Source: Candidatus Gastranaerophilales bacterium
GTDB taxonomy: Bacteria; Cyanobacteriota; Vampirovibrionia; Gastranaerophilales; Gastranaerophilaceae
Assembly (NCBI GenBank): GCA_947625495.1
Contig: CANQOQ010000004.1
Location: 36,425-100,424 of the forward strand
DNA length: 64,000 nucleotides
Reading direction: 5' to 3'
Translations under genes and position numbers: made by a program
Shown: piece by piece, positions 18,306-26,171 of the stretch
Numbering within the stretch: the stretch's first letter is position 1
How the letters are laid out: every line of letters begins with the position of its first letter
The notes under the pieces: generated by a model
Seen by the model: only the letters and a program-made list of their open reading frames with translations
What the model was told of the DNA's origin: nothing
Databases searched by the model: none

Positions 18306-20018
18306 TTAATCTTTCTTTTTGTAAACGGCGAGCCAAAAATCATTTCCGAAAACTTTAGGTATATTATAGTATTCTCCTAACAGAGAACATATTTTCATCC
18401 CAAAACTTTCGCAAAAATATGTTTGTCCGAAATTATTATATGACATTGGTTGAAGAATAATATAATCAGGCAGATTATTTTTTAAATCATTGTATATTTT
18501 TTCTTCCGTGAAAATTTCTATATTAGGAGGTATCAAATAATAATATTTGTTATTTGATTTTCTGTCCGTCAAAAAGTTTATCATGGCACCTTCGGGCAGA
18601 ACAAGAATTGTATCATTTTTACTTGTATTTTCATTTATATAATTTAGCGTTTCAGTTATTGATTTTTCAAATACTTTTTCCGTATATATTGTTCCCTTGT
18701 TTGTTTGAAGTAAATAAGGGTGGGATATACCTGCTCTTGTTATATTTGATAGGCAATAAAGGAGTGCTGCAATCGTAACAAATAACGAAAGCAGATTTCT
18801 GTATAGTTTTAATTCTTTTTTATTAATTTGTTTAATAAATCTCGGGAAATAATTAATGAAAAATATAAACAACGTTGAAAAAAGAATCGGGAAATAATAT
18901 GTACCGTATGAATTAAAGCTTATGGAAAAAATACATTTAAAACTTGCTAAAATTGCACAAATGAATAACAGCAGCATTAATTTGTCTTTTGACGTTTTAT
19001 TTTGTTTCTTTCTTAAAAATATTATATATGCAATTAGTAAAATAACAGTGAATATCCCTATTGAATTAAATATATAAGCATTACTTTCTACCATACAAGG
19101 GTATATATAAGTATAAGAGAGAATAATAAATACAAATGAACAAAGCAGTATAAGTTTTTTCAGAGAATATTTAATCAGGTAAAACAAAATTATGGTAAAT
19201 AAACAAAAACAGGATAAATTTTTTGAAAGCATTTTTATTGATGAAATATCAGGTATGAATCCTAAATAGCTGTACAGATAATGTACACTTTGAGATTTTG
19301 AAAGTTTTATCATATATATAAATGCCTGATATAAATCATTAAATGACACTCCCTGAAAAAGAAGAGTGCTTAACGAAATGATACCAACCGATATAAACGC
19401 TAAAATTGAATATAATATACATTTTAGAGAACATTTTTTTATTCTCATCTCACAAATTACAACAAGTAAAAACATTATAAATTCGTACTTAAAAGCTAAA
19501 CTTAGTCCGATAAAAAAGCAGGATAATATAATATACTTATCTTTATCTTTTTTATGATATAGAAGCAGAAAATATAATGACCATAAAAAGGCATTTAAAG
19601 CATATACCATTGAATATGAATAAGGGAATATATAATTATCCAAAGAAACCGCAAATATACAGGAGGTTATTATAATAAACAGCGCCGAATAAATGTAATA
19701 TTGCTTTTTAATAAACAAATTCATTATATAATACAGTGCAGTTAAAATGATTAAAGAATTTATAAACCCTATCCAATAATACACATTGAGGTTTTCACCA
19801 AAAATTTTTGTTAAAAGAGCATTAATTTGATATCCCAAAGGTGCATAAACATTAAAAATATCTTTATATAATAAAGCTCCTTTATTCATTGCCATCGGAA
19901 TGTATACTTCTCTTGAAGTGTCAACAAAAAACATTGACAGTCTGCCATAAAAAACCGCAAAAATCACAATCAAAAATATAAATGATATAAAAAACAAAAA
20001 ATATTTATTTATTTTCAT
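18306..20018 (-). CDS. Polytopic membrane protein, GT-C glycosyltransferase-like (copy 1)
   Basis: 570 residues, many transmembrane segments and a soluble C-terminus, paralogous to the next gene. Shared signatures are SREVYIPMAMNKG, LYKDIFNVYAPLGY, NDTILVLPEG and YYLIPPNIEIF. First gene of a minus-strand cassette with gaps of two bases or less: GT-C copy 1, GT-C copy 2, zinc ribbon, matrixin. The GT-C call rests on topology and the acidic loop after helix 1; it could also be an O-antigen-ligase-like or other lipid-sugar enzyme. Confidence 0.78.
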   Translation of the reverse strand: MKINKYFLFFISFIFLIVIFAVFYGRLSMFFVDTSREVYIPMAMNKGALLYKDIFNVYAPLGYQINALLTKIFGENLNVYYWIGFINSLIILTALYYIMNLFIKKQYYIYSALFIIITSCIFAVSLDNYIFPYSYSMVYALNAFLWSLYFLLLYHKKDKDKYIILSCFFIGLSLAFKYEFIMFLLVVICEMRIKKCSLKCILYSILAFISVGIISLSTLLFQGVSFNDLYQAFIYMIKLSKSQSVHYLYSYLGFIPDISSIKMLSKNLSCFCLFTIILFYLIKYSLKKLILLCSFVFIILSYTYIYPCMVESNAYIFNSIGIFTVILLIAYIIFLRKKQNKTSKDKLMLLLFICAILASFKCIFSISFNSYGTYYFPILFSTLFIFFINYFPRFIKQINKKELKLYRNLLSLFVTIAALLYCLSNITRAGISHPYLLQTNKGTIYTEKVFEKSITETLNYINENTSKNDTILVLPEGAMINFLTDRKSNNKYYYLIPPNIEIFTEEKIYNDLKNNLPDYIILQPMSYNNFGQTYFCESFGMKICSLLGEYYNIPKVFGNDFWLAVYKKKD

Positions 20019-20062
20019 ATAAAGATTATAACAAATATGAAATTTTGAGCTAATATATAATT

Positions 20063-21199
20063 ATGAAATTTCAAAGATTATCAAATATAAATACAAAACG
20101 AGATGCATGGGTAGAAATAAATCTTGATGCAATCGAGAAAAATATTTTAGAATTAAAAACGCTTGTAAAAAATGGTTCTAAAATACTTGCAGTTGTTAAA
20201 GCGGACGCATACGGACACGGAAGTTCAATGATAACACCTACACTTTTGGCTTCGGGAGTTGATTATCTCGGTGTAGCTTCAATAGATGAAGGAACAGAAT
20301 TAAGAAATAATAAATTTACTTGTCCTATATTGGTTTTGGGCGCTTCTCCCGTTTGGGCATTTGATTATGCGGCTCAAAATAACATATCAATTTCAATGTT
20401 TCTTGATAACCATATTGATGCGGCTAAATTAACTTATCAAAAAACAGGACTTAAAACAAAGGCTCATATTAAACTTGATACAGGCATGAACAGAATCGGA
20501 GTAAGACAGGAAAATGCCGTTGAATTTATAAAAAAAGTACAGAATACTCCTGAAATTGAACTGCAAGGTATATTTACACATTTTGCCTGCGCTGAATCCG
20601 AAGAAAAGACAAAAGAACAATTAAAGATATGGGACAATGTTCTCTCGCAAGTAGATACAAAAGGTTTAATACTTCACTGTTTTAATACGGCAGCTACTAT
20701 ATCAGGATATAAAGAAGATAAATACAATATGGTAAGACTGGGACTCAGTATATACGGATTAATTCCCGATTTGCCCGAATTTTGCCATAAAGTTCCCGTT
20801 CTTACGCCCGCAATGAGTTTAAAAGGCAGAATCATAAATATACATAAAGCGCCTGAAAATTCCGGAGTAAGTTACTCTCACACATATATAACAAATAAAA
20901 ATACAACCATTGCAACAATTCCCATAGGATACGCAGACGGAGTCGACAGAAGACTTTCCAACAAAATCTACGGTATTTTAAACGGGAAGAAAATAAAACA
21001 AATCGGCAATATCACAATGGATCAAATGATGTTTGATATAACGGGCATAGAAGCCAAAGAAGGCGATATTATTACCCTTATCGGTTCAGACGGTAACGAA
21101 AACATATCAATCAATGAATGGGCTGATATATTGGGAACGATAAATTATGAACTTATCTGCCGTCTAAAGGTAAGATTATCAAGAGTATATACCCGCTAA
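20063..21199 (+). CDS. alr: Alanine racemase
   Basis: PLP-dependent racemase supplying D-alanine for peptidoglycan. 378 residues. The PLP lysine lies in AVVKADAYGHG near residue 45 and the catalytic tyrosine region is GVSYSHTY near residue 275. Further landmarks are KLDTGMNRIG, TIPIGYADG and NITMDQMMFD. No Shine-Dalgarno sequence precedes the ATG. Instead a TATAAT-like string ends two bases before it, so translation may depend on a near-leaderless message from that or another promoter. The stop overlaps the stop of the convergent TolC-like gene. Confidence 0.95.
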   Translation: MKFQRLSNINTKRDAWVEINLDAIEKNILELKTLVKNGSKILAVVKADAYGHGSSMITPTLLASGVDYLGVASIDEGTELRNNKFTCPILVLGASPVWAFDYAAQNNISISMFLDNHIDAAKLTYQKTGLKTKAHIKLDTGMNRIGVRQENAVEFIKKVQNTPEIELQGIFTHFACAESEEKTKEQLKIWDNVLSQVDTKGLILHCFNTAATISGYKEDKYNMVRLGLSIYGLIPDLPEFCHKVPVLTPAMSLKGRIINIHKAPENSGVSYSHTYITNKNTTIATIPIGYADGVDRRLSNKIYGILNGKKIKQIGNITMDQMMFDITGIEAKEGDIITLIGSDGNENISINEWADILGTINYELICRLKVRLSRVYTR

Positions 21200-22488
21200 A
21201 CATCTTCATCTATTCTGAAGTCATCATCATTAACTTCTCTAATAAAAGAGTTCCAAGCATTATAATAGTCAGCCAGTGCATAAGTGTATGCAACGGAAAT
21301 CATACGATAAGATTCTTCCATCGTTATTAATGTAGTAAGGTCAATTTTACCTTCTTTGTAGCTTTTTCTTGAAGCTTTTATTAATTCTTCTGAGCTTGAA
21401 AGAAGCTGTTCATTATAGCTTTTTAAATTTAGTTGCGCCGTTAAAAATTTTTCATAAGCTTTTTTGACGTCATTTAAAGCTTTATTTTCAGTAGATTTGA
21501 AGTTTAATTGCGCCTGCTCAAACTCTAATTTTGCATTTTCTATTTCAGGTGAATAATTATAGAGAATCGGAATATTTACAATATTAGCGGCAACAAATGC
21601 ACCGTTTTTAAACTCGCCGTCACCCGACTGACCGGGATTCTGATAACTGTAGCCTCCGGTGATTTCCAAATCAGGTACTTTCTGCCTTAATACGTATGAA
21701 AGATTTTTTTTAGCAACCTCAATACCTTGAAGCGCAATTTTTATATCGGTTCTGTTATTCATTGCCTGTTTTGATATTTTTTCAAAATCGGGCATTTTCG
21801 CATCAGGATTCGGTATAAACAAAGGATTATAATCTTTTGTAAAACTGTCCTCTTTTGTATCATAAAATCCTTCAGGTGAATTTATTACTTTATTAAATTG
21901 ATACAATGACGTTTTTACATTATATTTTGCGGATGTAACTTCTGTTATAATCTGATTTAATAAAAGTTGTGCCTGAAGTACATCAATCTCGGAAACCTCT
22001 TTTGTTTTATATTTAGATTTTGCAGTTTCTAGCATATTTTTAAGAAGCTCTTCTTGTTTTTGCATAGTAGTTAAAATAGACTTTGTAGCCAGTAAATTTG
22101 TATAAGCCTCCCTGACATCCATTTTTAAATCGGCTTCTAAATATTCAATATTTCTGTTCATTAATTCATAATTGGCTTCCTGAAGATTTTTTCTCAGCCC
22201 TCTTTTTGCAATTTCTACGGTTTGAGAAATACCAAGCTGCTGAGGATTCCCTTTTCCCGCATTTCCTATGTTATAAAAAGTTCCAAAAGAAGGATTTTGT
22301 AATCTGTTTGCCGTCTTTATTTTATTTAACTCAATATCAGAACCTAAACGGGAGGATTTTATATCAAGATTGTTTTCTTCTGCTATTTTAACAGCTTCTG
22401 ACATTGAAACCTTTTCTGCATTCTCTGCTGCTTGAGAATAAGGTACAAATACAGCCAATATAGTTAATAATAATAAAATCTTTTTCAA
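21196..22488 (-). CDS. TolC-family outer-membrane efflux protein
   Basis: 430 residues from a TTG start. Outer-membrane channel partner of an export system. Signal peptide LKKILLLLTILAVFVPYSQAA is followed by two similar helical halves (SMSEAVKIAEENN at the start; ISKQAMNNRTDIKIALQGIE at mid-protein), the repeat structure of TolC/OEP proteins. I chose TTG 22486-22488 because GGAG lies 7 bases upstream and it places the signal sequence at the N-terminus; an ATG at 22551 would bury it. No membrane-fusion protein or pump gene is adjacent. Confidence 0.88.
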   Translation of the reverse strand: MKKILLLLTILAVFVPYSQAAENAEKVSMSEAVKIAEENNLDIKSSRLGSDIELNKIKTANRLQNPSFGTFYNIGNAGKGNPQQLGISQTVEIAKRGLRKNLQEANYELMNRNIEYLEADLKMDVREAYTNLLATKSILTTMQKQEELLKNMLETAKSKYKTKEVSEIDVLQAQLLLNQIITEVTSAKYNVKTSLYQFNKVINSPEGFYDTKEDSFTKDYNPLFIPNPDAKMPDFEKISKQAMNNRTDIKIALQGIEVAKKNLSYVLRQKVPDLEITGGYSYQNPGQSGDGEFKNGAFVAANIVNIPILYNYSPEIENAKLEFEQAQLNFKSTENKALNDVKKAYEKFLTAQLNLKSYNEQLLSSSEELIKASRKSYKEGKIDLTTLITMEESYRMISVAYTYALADYYNAWNSFIREVNDDDFRIDEDV

Positions 22489-22720
22489 ATTAATGCTCCA
22501 AACCGAATTTATTATAACCTGAAAATAAAATTGTATAAAAAAAATATGCATATTTTAATTTTTTGGAGTAAATTTTGATAAAAAATCAAAGAAATTTAAA
22601 AAAATGACCATGTTTTTAACAAAATTGCAAATTTTTTATTCATTTTTTAAAAAATAACGATTAAAATTTTTAATTTTTGAAAAATTTACAATCATTTTTT
22701 TAATTTTTTCAATTTTTTTG

Positions 22721-22749
22721 TAGACAAAAGCATAAAAATGATGTAAAAT
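22721..22749 (+). promoter_or_regulatory. Probable promoter of the 137-residue gene
   Basis: TAGACA (22721-22726) and TAAAAT (22744-22749) are separated by exactly 17 bases, with the start codon 25 bases downstream. Each element differs from consensus by one base. The surrounding 22489-22773 interval is otherwise T/A-tract-rich and shows no gene. Confidence 0.45.
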
Positions 22750-22773
22750 AAAAAATATGGAAAGTGAGGTGTT

Positions 22774-23187
22774 ATGAAGGTTTCTGCTGTGGGCTTTTTA
22801 TTTCAGGATAAAATAAAAGGCAAAAGACCGATTCGAGGTAAAAATTATACCTGCACCATTCACAAAGTAAATATTGACGGGAATTATAACCGTAACTTAA
22901 TAAGTTCTCCCATTGTAAAAACAGAAAAACAAGATATTGTTTCACCTCAAACCGCAAAAGCTGACATTCTTGCATCCTTATTAAAAATAGATTCAAAAGA
23001 GACCACATCAAAGTTTAAAGGCGCTACCATAAAAGACGGTATTAAAGAAACCGAAATTCATTCACTATTTTCCGATAAATTATTTGCCGTAAGAACCAGA
23101 GATGAATTCGGTAAAAACCATTTTGCAGTTAAAGGTAAAAAAAGCACAAAAAATCTGTTAGCTCACAATCTTTATATTAATGTTTAA
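22774..23187 (+). CDS. Unknown small basic protein with an FKG motif
   Basis: 137 residues, lysine-rich, no membrane segment and no recognised domain. The N-terminus MKVSAVGFLFQDKIKG resembles the MKI[SN] starts of other proteins here, and SKFKGATIKDG occurs near residue 83. GTGAGG lies 4 bases before the ATG. The final 11 bases overlap the convergent ccdA gene. Function unknown. Confidence 0.7.
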   Translation: MKVSAVGFLFQDKIKGKRPIRGKNYTCTIHKVNIDGNYNRNLISSPIVKTEKQDIVSPQTAKADILASLLKIDSKETTSKFKGATIKDGIKETEIHSLFSDKLFAVRTRDEFGKNHFAVKGKKSTKNLLAHNLYINV

Positions 23188-23884
23188 AAATTAAATAATC
23201 TATAAAGATTCCGGCAAGTATTAATATAATACCGCTTAATTTCATTAATACGGAAGAATATTTAGCAAATGAACTTAAGTGCTTAAGTGTTGAAGTAAAT
23301 AAAGCAGCTGCAATTATTATTACGCACTGCCCCAAAGCAAAAGAAAAGAAAAGAGCAACAGAAAAAAGAATATTTTTGGAAACTGTTGAAACAGCCATAA
23401 TACTTGCTAATAAAGGGGAAGAACAAGGGCTGGCTGCAAGTGCAAAAAATACGCCGACAATAAACGGAAAAACAAAAAGTCCGCCTGTTCTATTTTGCGG
23501 CATTTGCTTTATTACAGCAGGAAAATGTATATCCAATAATCCGATTAAATTTAGTCCCAAGATTATTAATACGGAAGCAAAGACTATCATTACAACAGGA
23601 GATGCAACGGAAGTAAAAGCCCTGCCCGTTAACGCACATAAAACCCCTATAATACTGAGAACAAAAGACAGACCTATAGAAAATGATATCATTTGTACAA
23701 ATAATTTTTTATTTCCTTCTTTAGAATATCCGCCCACATACCCGATTATTAAGGGTAATATTCCCAAACTGCAAGGAGATAATGAAGCTATTACCCCTGC
23801 AATAAATGAAGCAATGAGCATTAACGGGAAAAAAAATCCGTTTGTTTGCGAATAAACGGAAAGTGTTTGGAGAATATTATCCAT
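23177..23884 (-). CDS. ccdA: CcdA/DsbD-like thiol-disulfide transmembrane protein
   Basis: 235 residues with six predicted membrane helices. CcdA-type proteins move reducing equivalents from cytosolic thioredoxin to extracytoplasmic thiols for cytochrome c maturation or disulfide repair. Both conserved proline-cysteine sites are visible: SLSPCSLGILPLI near residue 35 and ALAASPCSSPLLASI near residue 150. It overlaps the upstream thioredoxin-like gene by eight bases, so the pair probably works as one relay. No cytochrome c biogenesis genes are nearby. Confidence 0.9.
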   Translation of the reverse strand: MDNILQTLSVYSQTNGFFFPLMLIASFIAGVIASLSPCSLGILPLIIGYVGGYSKEGNKKLFVQMISFSIGLSFVLSIIGVLCALTGRAFTSVASPVVMIVFASVLIILGLNLIGLLDIHFPAVIKQMPQNRTGGLFVFPFIVGVFFALAASPCSSPLLASIMAVSTVSKNILFSVALFFSFALGQCVIIIAAALFTSTLKHLSSFAKYSSVLMKLSGIILILAGIFIDYLIFKH

Positions 23885-24266
23885 TTATAACTTCCTCAAT
23901 ATCAGAAATTAATTCTTCTTTGGAAATTGCACCCTCAACCCTTTTTACTTCCTTGTTATCTTTAAGATATATAAGAGTGGGAACAAGAACTACATTATAT
24001 CTTTTAACAAGTTCTTTTACTTTTCTGTTATTATCAGTAGCATTAACTGATATAAAATTCATTTTATCAGAATATGAAGGCTCAACTTCTTTTATTACTG
24101 CTTTCATTTTCTGGCAATCCATACACATAGTGGAAGTAAATGTCATTAAAGACGGTTTCCCGTTTTCATCAGCCATTGCGCTAAAATCATTTGAATCTTT
24201 GTTCATAAGAATATAAACAAGTGCGGGAATTATTAAAATTGCCGATATAATAAGAAAATTTTTCAT
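23877..24266 (-). CDS. Membrane-anchored thioredoxin-like protein (CMDC active site)
   Basis: 129 residues. An N-terminal hydrophobic anchor (FLIISAILIIPALVYIL) is followed by a thioredoxin fold with active site CMDC near residue 48 and the cis-proline region VVLVPTLIYL near residue 95. The probable role is an extracytoplasmic reductant that receives electrons from the overlapping ccdA gene product. The active-site dipeptide MD differs from the classical GP of thioredoxin. A GGAGA ribosome-binding site precedes the ATG. Confidence 0.88.
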   Translation of the reverse strand: MKNFLIISAILIIPALVYILMNKDSNDFSAMADENGKPSLMTFTSTMCMDCQKMKAVIKEVEPSYSDKMNFISVNATDNNRKVKELVKRYNVVLVPTLIYLKDNKEVKRVEGAISKEELISDIEEVING

Positions 24267-24336
24267 TGGTGTGTTCTCCTTTCAGAAAAACATTACACCA
24301 TTTAAGTATAAACTAAATTATCTATTTAGGTATATT

Positions 24337-24510
24337 TTAAAATAAATCTTCAGGGAGATAAAGTTCAACCTTATCAAGTTTCCCTCTGATAATACTATAT
24401 GAATAAGCACCGGATATAATATTTTGGTATTCCCTGACTATATTTATAATATCATCCGTATTTAATCTAATACATCTTCTCCCTTTATTATTTTCTATAA
24501 TTTTTGCCAT
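24337..24510 (-). CDS. Small 57-residue protein of unknown function
   Basis: A short open frame starting MAKIIENNKGRRCIRLNTDD and ending KVELYLPEDLF. AGGAGG stands five bases ahead of the ATG, an excellent ribosome-binding site, which makes translation credible despite its size. The protein is mixed-charge, with no signal peptide or membrane segment. The next gene on this strand is the thioredoxin-like protein 70 bases downstream. The radical SAM gene lies divergently on the other side. No family recognised. Confidence 0.55.
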   Translation of the reverse strand: MAKIIENNKGRRCIRLNTDDIINIVREYQNIISGAYSYSIIRGKLDKVELYLPEDLF

Positions 24511-24671
24511 AATTACCTCCTAAGCAATTGGTCGGAAAACTAAATTAAAACTTTAATAATATAGTCCTGTCAGTCTATTTTTAAAAATTCATATTATAAA
24601 CAACTGTCTAATTCACCCAAAATAACATAGGTGCTAAAAAATATTCATAATTGCAAAGAAGAGGAAATAAA

Positions 24672-25526
24672 ATGAATAATACAATAATTAAAGCACCATG
24701 CGTAAATCTTTCTAAAATAGAATCGGTTTTTATAGAAATGACAGCCCAAAATTGCAACTTAAAATGCCCTCACTGCTATATCAATTTTACGGATAAAAAA
24801 GTTAAGGACTTTATTCCCATTGATAAAGTAAAACAAAATTTATCTTTATTAAAAAAAGAAGATATACAATATATCCATTTAACAGGAGCTGAGCCTATGC
24901 TTCATCCTGATTTTAATCATATTCTCAGACTTTGTCTTAAATATTCATCAGTTGTAATACATACTAATGCTCTTAATATTAATGATAAGAAAGCAAGATT
25001 TTTAAGAAAAGTAGAAGAAGAAAACTCTCTCGGAAATGAAATTATTTTTATGATAAGTATTGATCACTACATAGAAAAGGAAAATGATTTATTAAGAGGC
25101 AGAGGTTCTTTCAGAAAAGCAATACACGCTATTCAAAGTTTAAGTAAATATGAATTTAACCCAATTTTGGCAATAGTAAATCATAAAAATATTGATGAAA
25201 AAGAACTGAAATCAAAATTTAAAGAATTATGCGACTCTATTAGTTTTGAAACAGGTGATATAAATTTTAAAATAGTACCTTTGTTAAAAAAAGAAGAAAA
25301 TTGGGAAATTCCTGATAATATTAATTATGATAAACTTAATGTTGAATGTGCAAACAGCAGAACACTGACTATTAACGGCATATTTACATGCCCCTTGTTA
25401 TCAACCGATAACAGAGGCAAATGCGGTTCGGATTTCAATGATTTTTCGACTAAAAGTTATTTGGAAACATCATTCTGTTCACAATGTATCAAGCATAACA
25501 ACTATTTATTTTCGCTTTCATTATAG
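24672..25526 (+). CDS. Radical SAM protein with C-terminal SPASM-like cysteines
   Basis: 284 residues from ATG 24672, supported by AAGAGGA upstream; the frame is open further 5' but without an ATG. The cluster motif CNLKCPHCY is near residue 27 and the SAM-contact region HLTGAEPML near residue 73. The C-terminal part has several cysteines (CANS, TCPLL, KCGSD, FCSQC) that could bind auxiliary iron-sulphur clusters, as in SPASM/twitch peptide- or protein-modifying enzymes. No obvious precursor peptide was found; the neighbours are a divergent 57-residue ORF and a coiled-coil protein 97 bases downstream. Substrate unknown. Confidence 0.84.
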   Translation: MNNTIIKAPCVNLSKIESVFIEMTAQNCNLKCPHCYINFTDKKVKDFIPIDKVKQNLSLLKKEDIQYIHLTGAEPMLHPDFNHILRLCLKYSSVVIHTNALNINDKKARFLRKVEEENSLGNEIIFMISIDHYIEKENDLLRGRGSFRKAIHAIQSLSKYEFNPILAIVNHKNIDEKELKSKFKELCDSISFETGDINFKIVPLLKKEENWEIPDNINYDKLNVECANSRTLTINGIFTCPLLSTDNRGKCGSDFNDFSTKSYLETSFCSQCIKHNNYLFSLSL

Positions 25527-25622
25527 ATTGTAAACAATTGTTAACAAAATTCATCAAAAAAGGCATGAAATGAAAATAAAAAGTTTTCATGTATATACGA
25601 GGAATAATCGAGGGAAAAAGAG

Positions 25623-26066
25623 ATGGGCTACGCATTATTTGCTCAAAGGAAAATAGTTTTAGACGGACAATTAAATAATGCTCAACTGCAACAGACTCAA
25701 AGGTCAAATGAACAGTACGCTTTAGCTACTCAAACCTTAAGTCTTCAACAGCAGTTAACTTCTATGAACGCTTCTCAATCCGGAGAACTTGCTAAATTAT
25801 ATGCTAAACTCGCAGATGCGACAAGCGAAACTACCAGAAATTCTCTTAATGCCCAGATAAACGAAAAAGAAAAAGAATTTGAACAAGAAATTGATGATAT
25901 AAACAGACAAATTTATCAGGTATCCGTTAAAGAAAATGCTATCGAAATGGAAGTTAAAAGACTTGATACTCAGGTCACGGCTCTGCAAAAACAATTAGAA
26001 GCCGTAGAAGAAGCCGAAGGTCAAGCTATAGACAGGGCAACTCCAAAATTTAACGGCGTTGGCTAG
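25623..26066 (+). CDS. 'MGYALFA' coiled-coil protein, copy 1
   Basis: 147 residues, Gln/Glu-rich and almost wholly helical: a coiled coil from about residue 20 to 135. The N-terminus MGYALFAQRKI and the C-terminus ending EGQAIDRATPKFNGVG are nearly identical to those of the gene at 36.4-36.9 kb, while the middle differs. No signal peptide or membrane helix. GAGGGAAAAAG precedes the ATG. A strong terminator follows, so it is a single-gene transcript or the end of one. Function unknown; the C-terminal PKFNG resembles the FKG motif of other proteins here. Confidence 0.78.
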   Translation: MGYALFAQRKIVLDGQLNNAQLQQTQRSNEQYALATQTLSLQQQLTSMNASQSGELAKLYAKLADATSETTRNSLNAQINEKEKEFEQEIDDINRQIYQVSVKENAIEMEVKRLDTQVTALQKQLEAVEEAEGQAIDRATPKFNGVG

Positions 26067-26083
26067 GATTAGTTTTATAAAAT

Positions 26084-26116
26084 AAAAAGAGAAAACAAAA
26101 TTGTTTTCTCTTTTTT
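26084..26116 (+). terminator. Rho-independent terminator
   Basis: AAAAAGAGAAAACAA pairs with TTGTTTTCTCTTTTT across a two-base loop, with a T-run, just after the coiled-coil gene. Confidence 0.88.
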
Positions 26117-26144
26117 TGTTTATACACTATATGTATGTTATAAT
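26116..26144 (+). promoter_or_regulatory. Promoter of the BamA-like gene with extended -10
   Basis: TTGTTT (26116-26121), a 17-base spacer and a perfect TATAAT (26139-26144) preceded by TG at the extended -10 position. It lies 28 bases upstream of the ATG and starts within the preceding terminator's T-tract. Confidence 0.65.
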
Positions 26145-26171
26145 TTTTACTGATAAATCTTGGTAGTGGAA

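Noticed and set aside
24337..25526. RiPP locus made of the 57-residue ORF and the radical SAM gene
   Set aside because: Genes are divergent, the small protein lacks a leader/core layout or Cys/Gly-rich core, and no transporter or peptidase is near.
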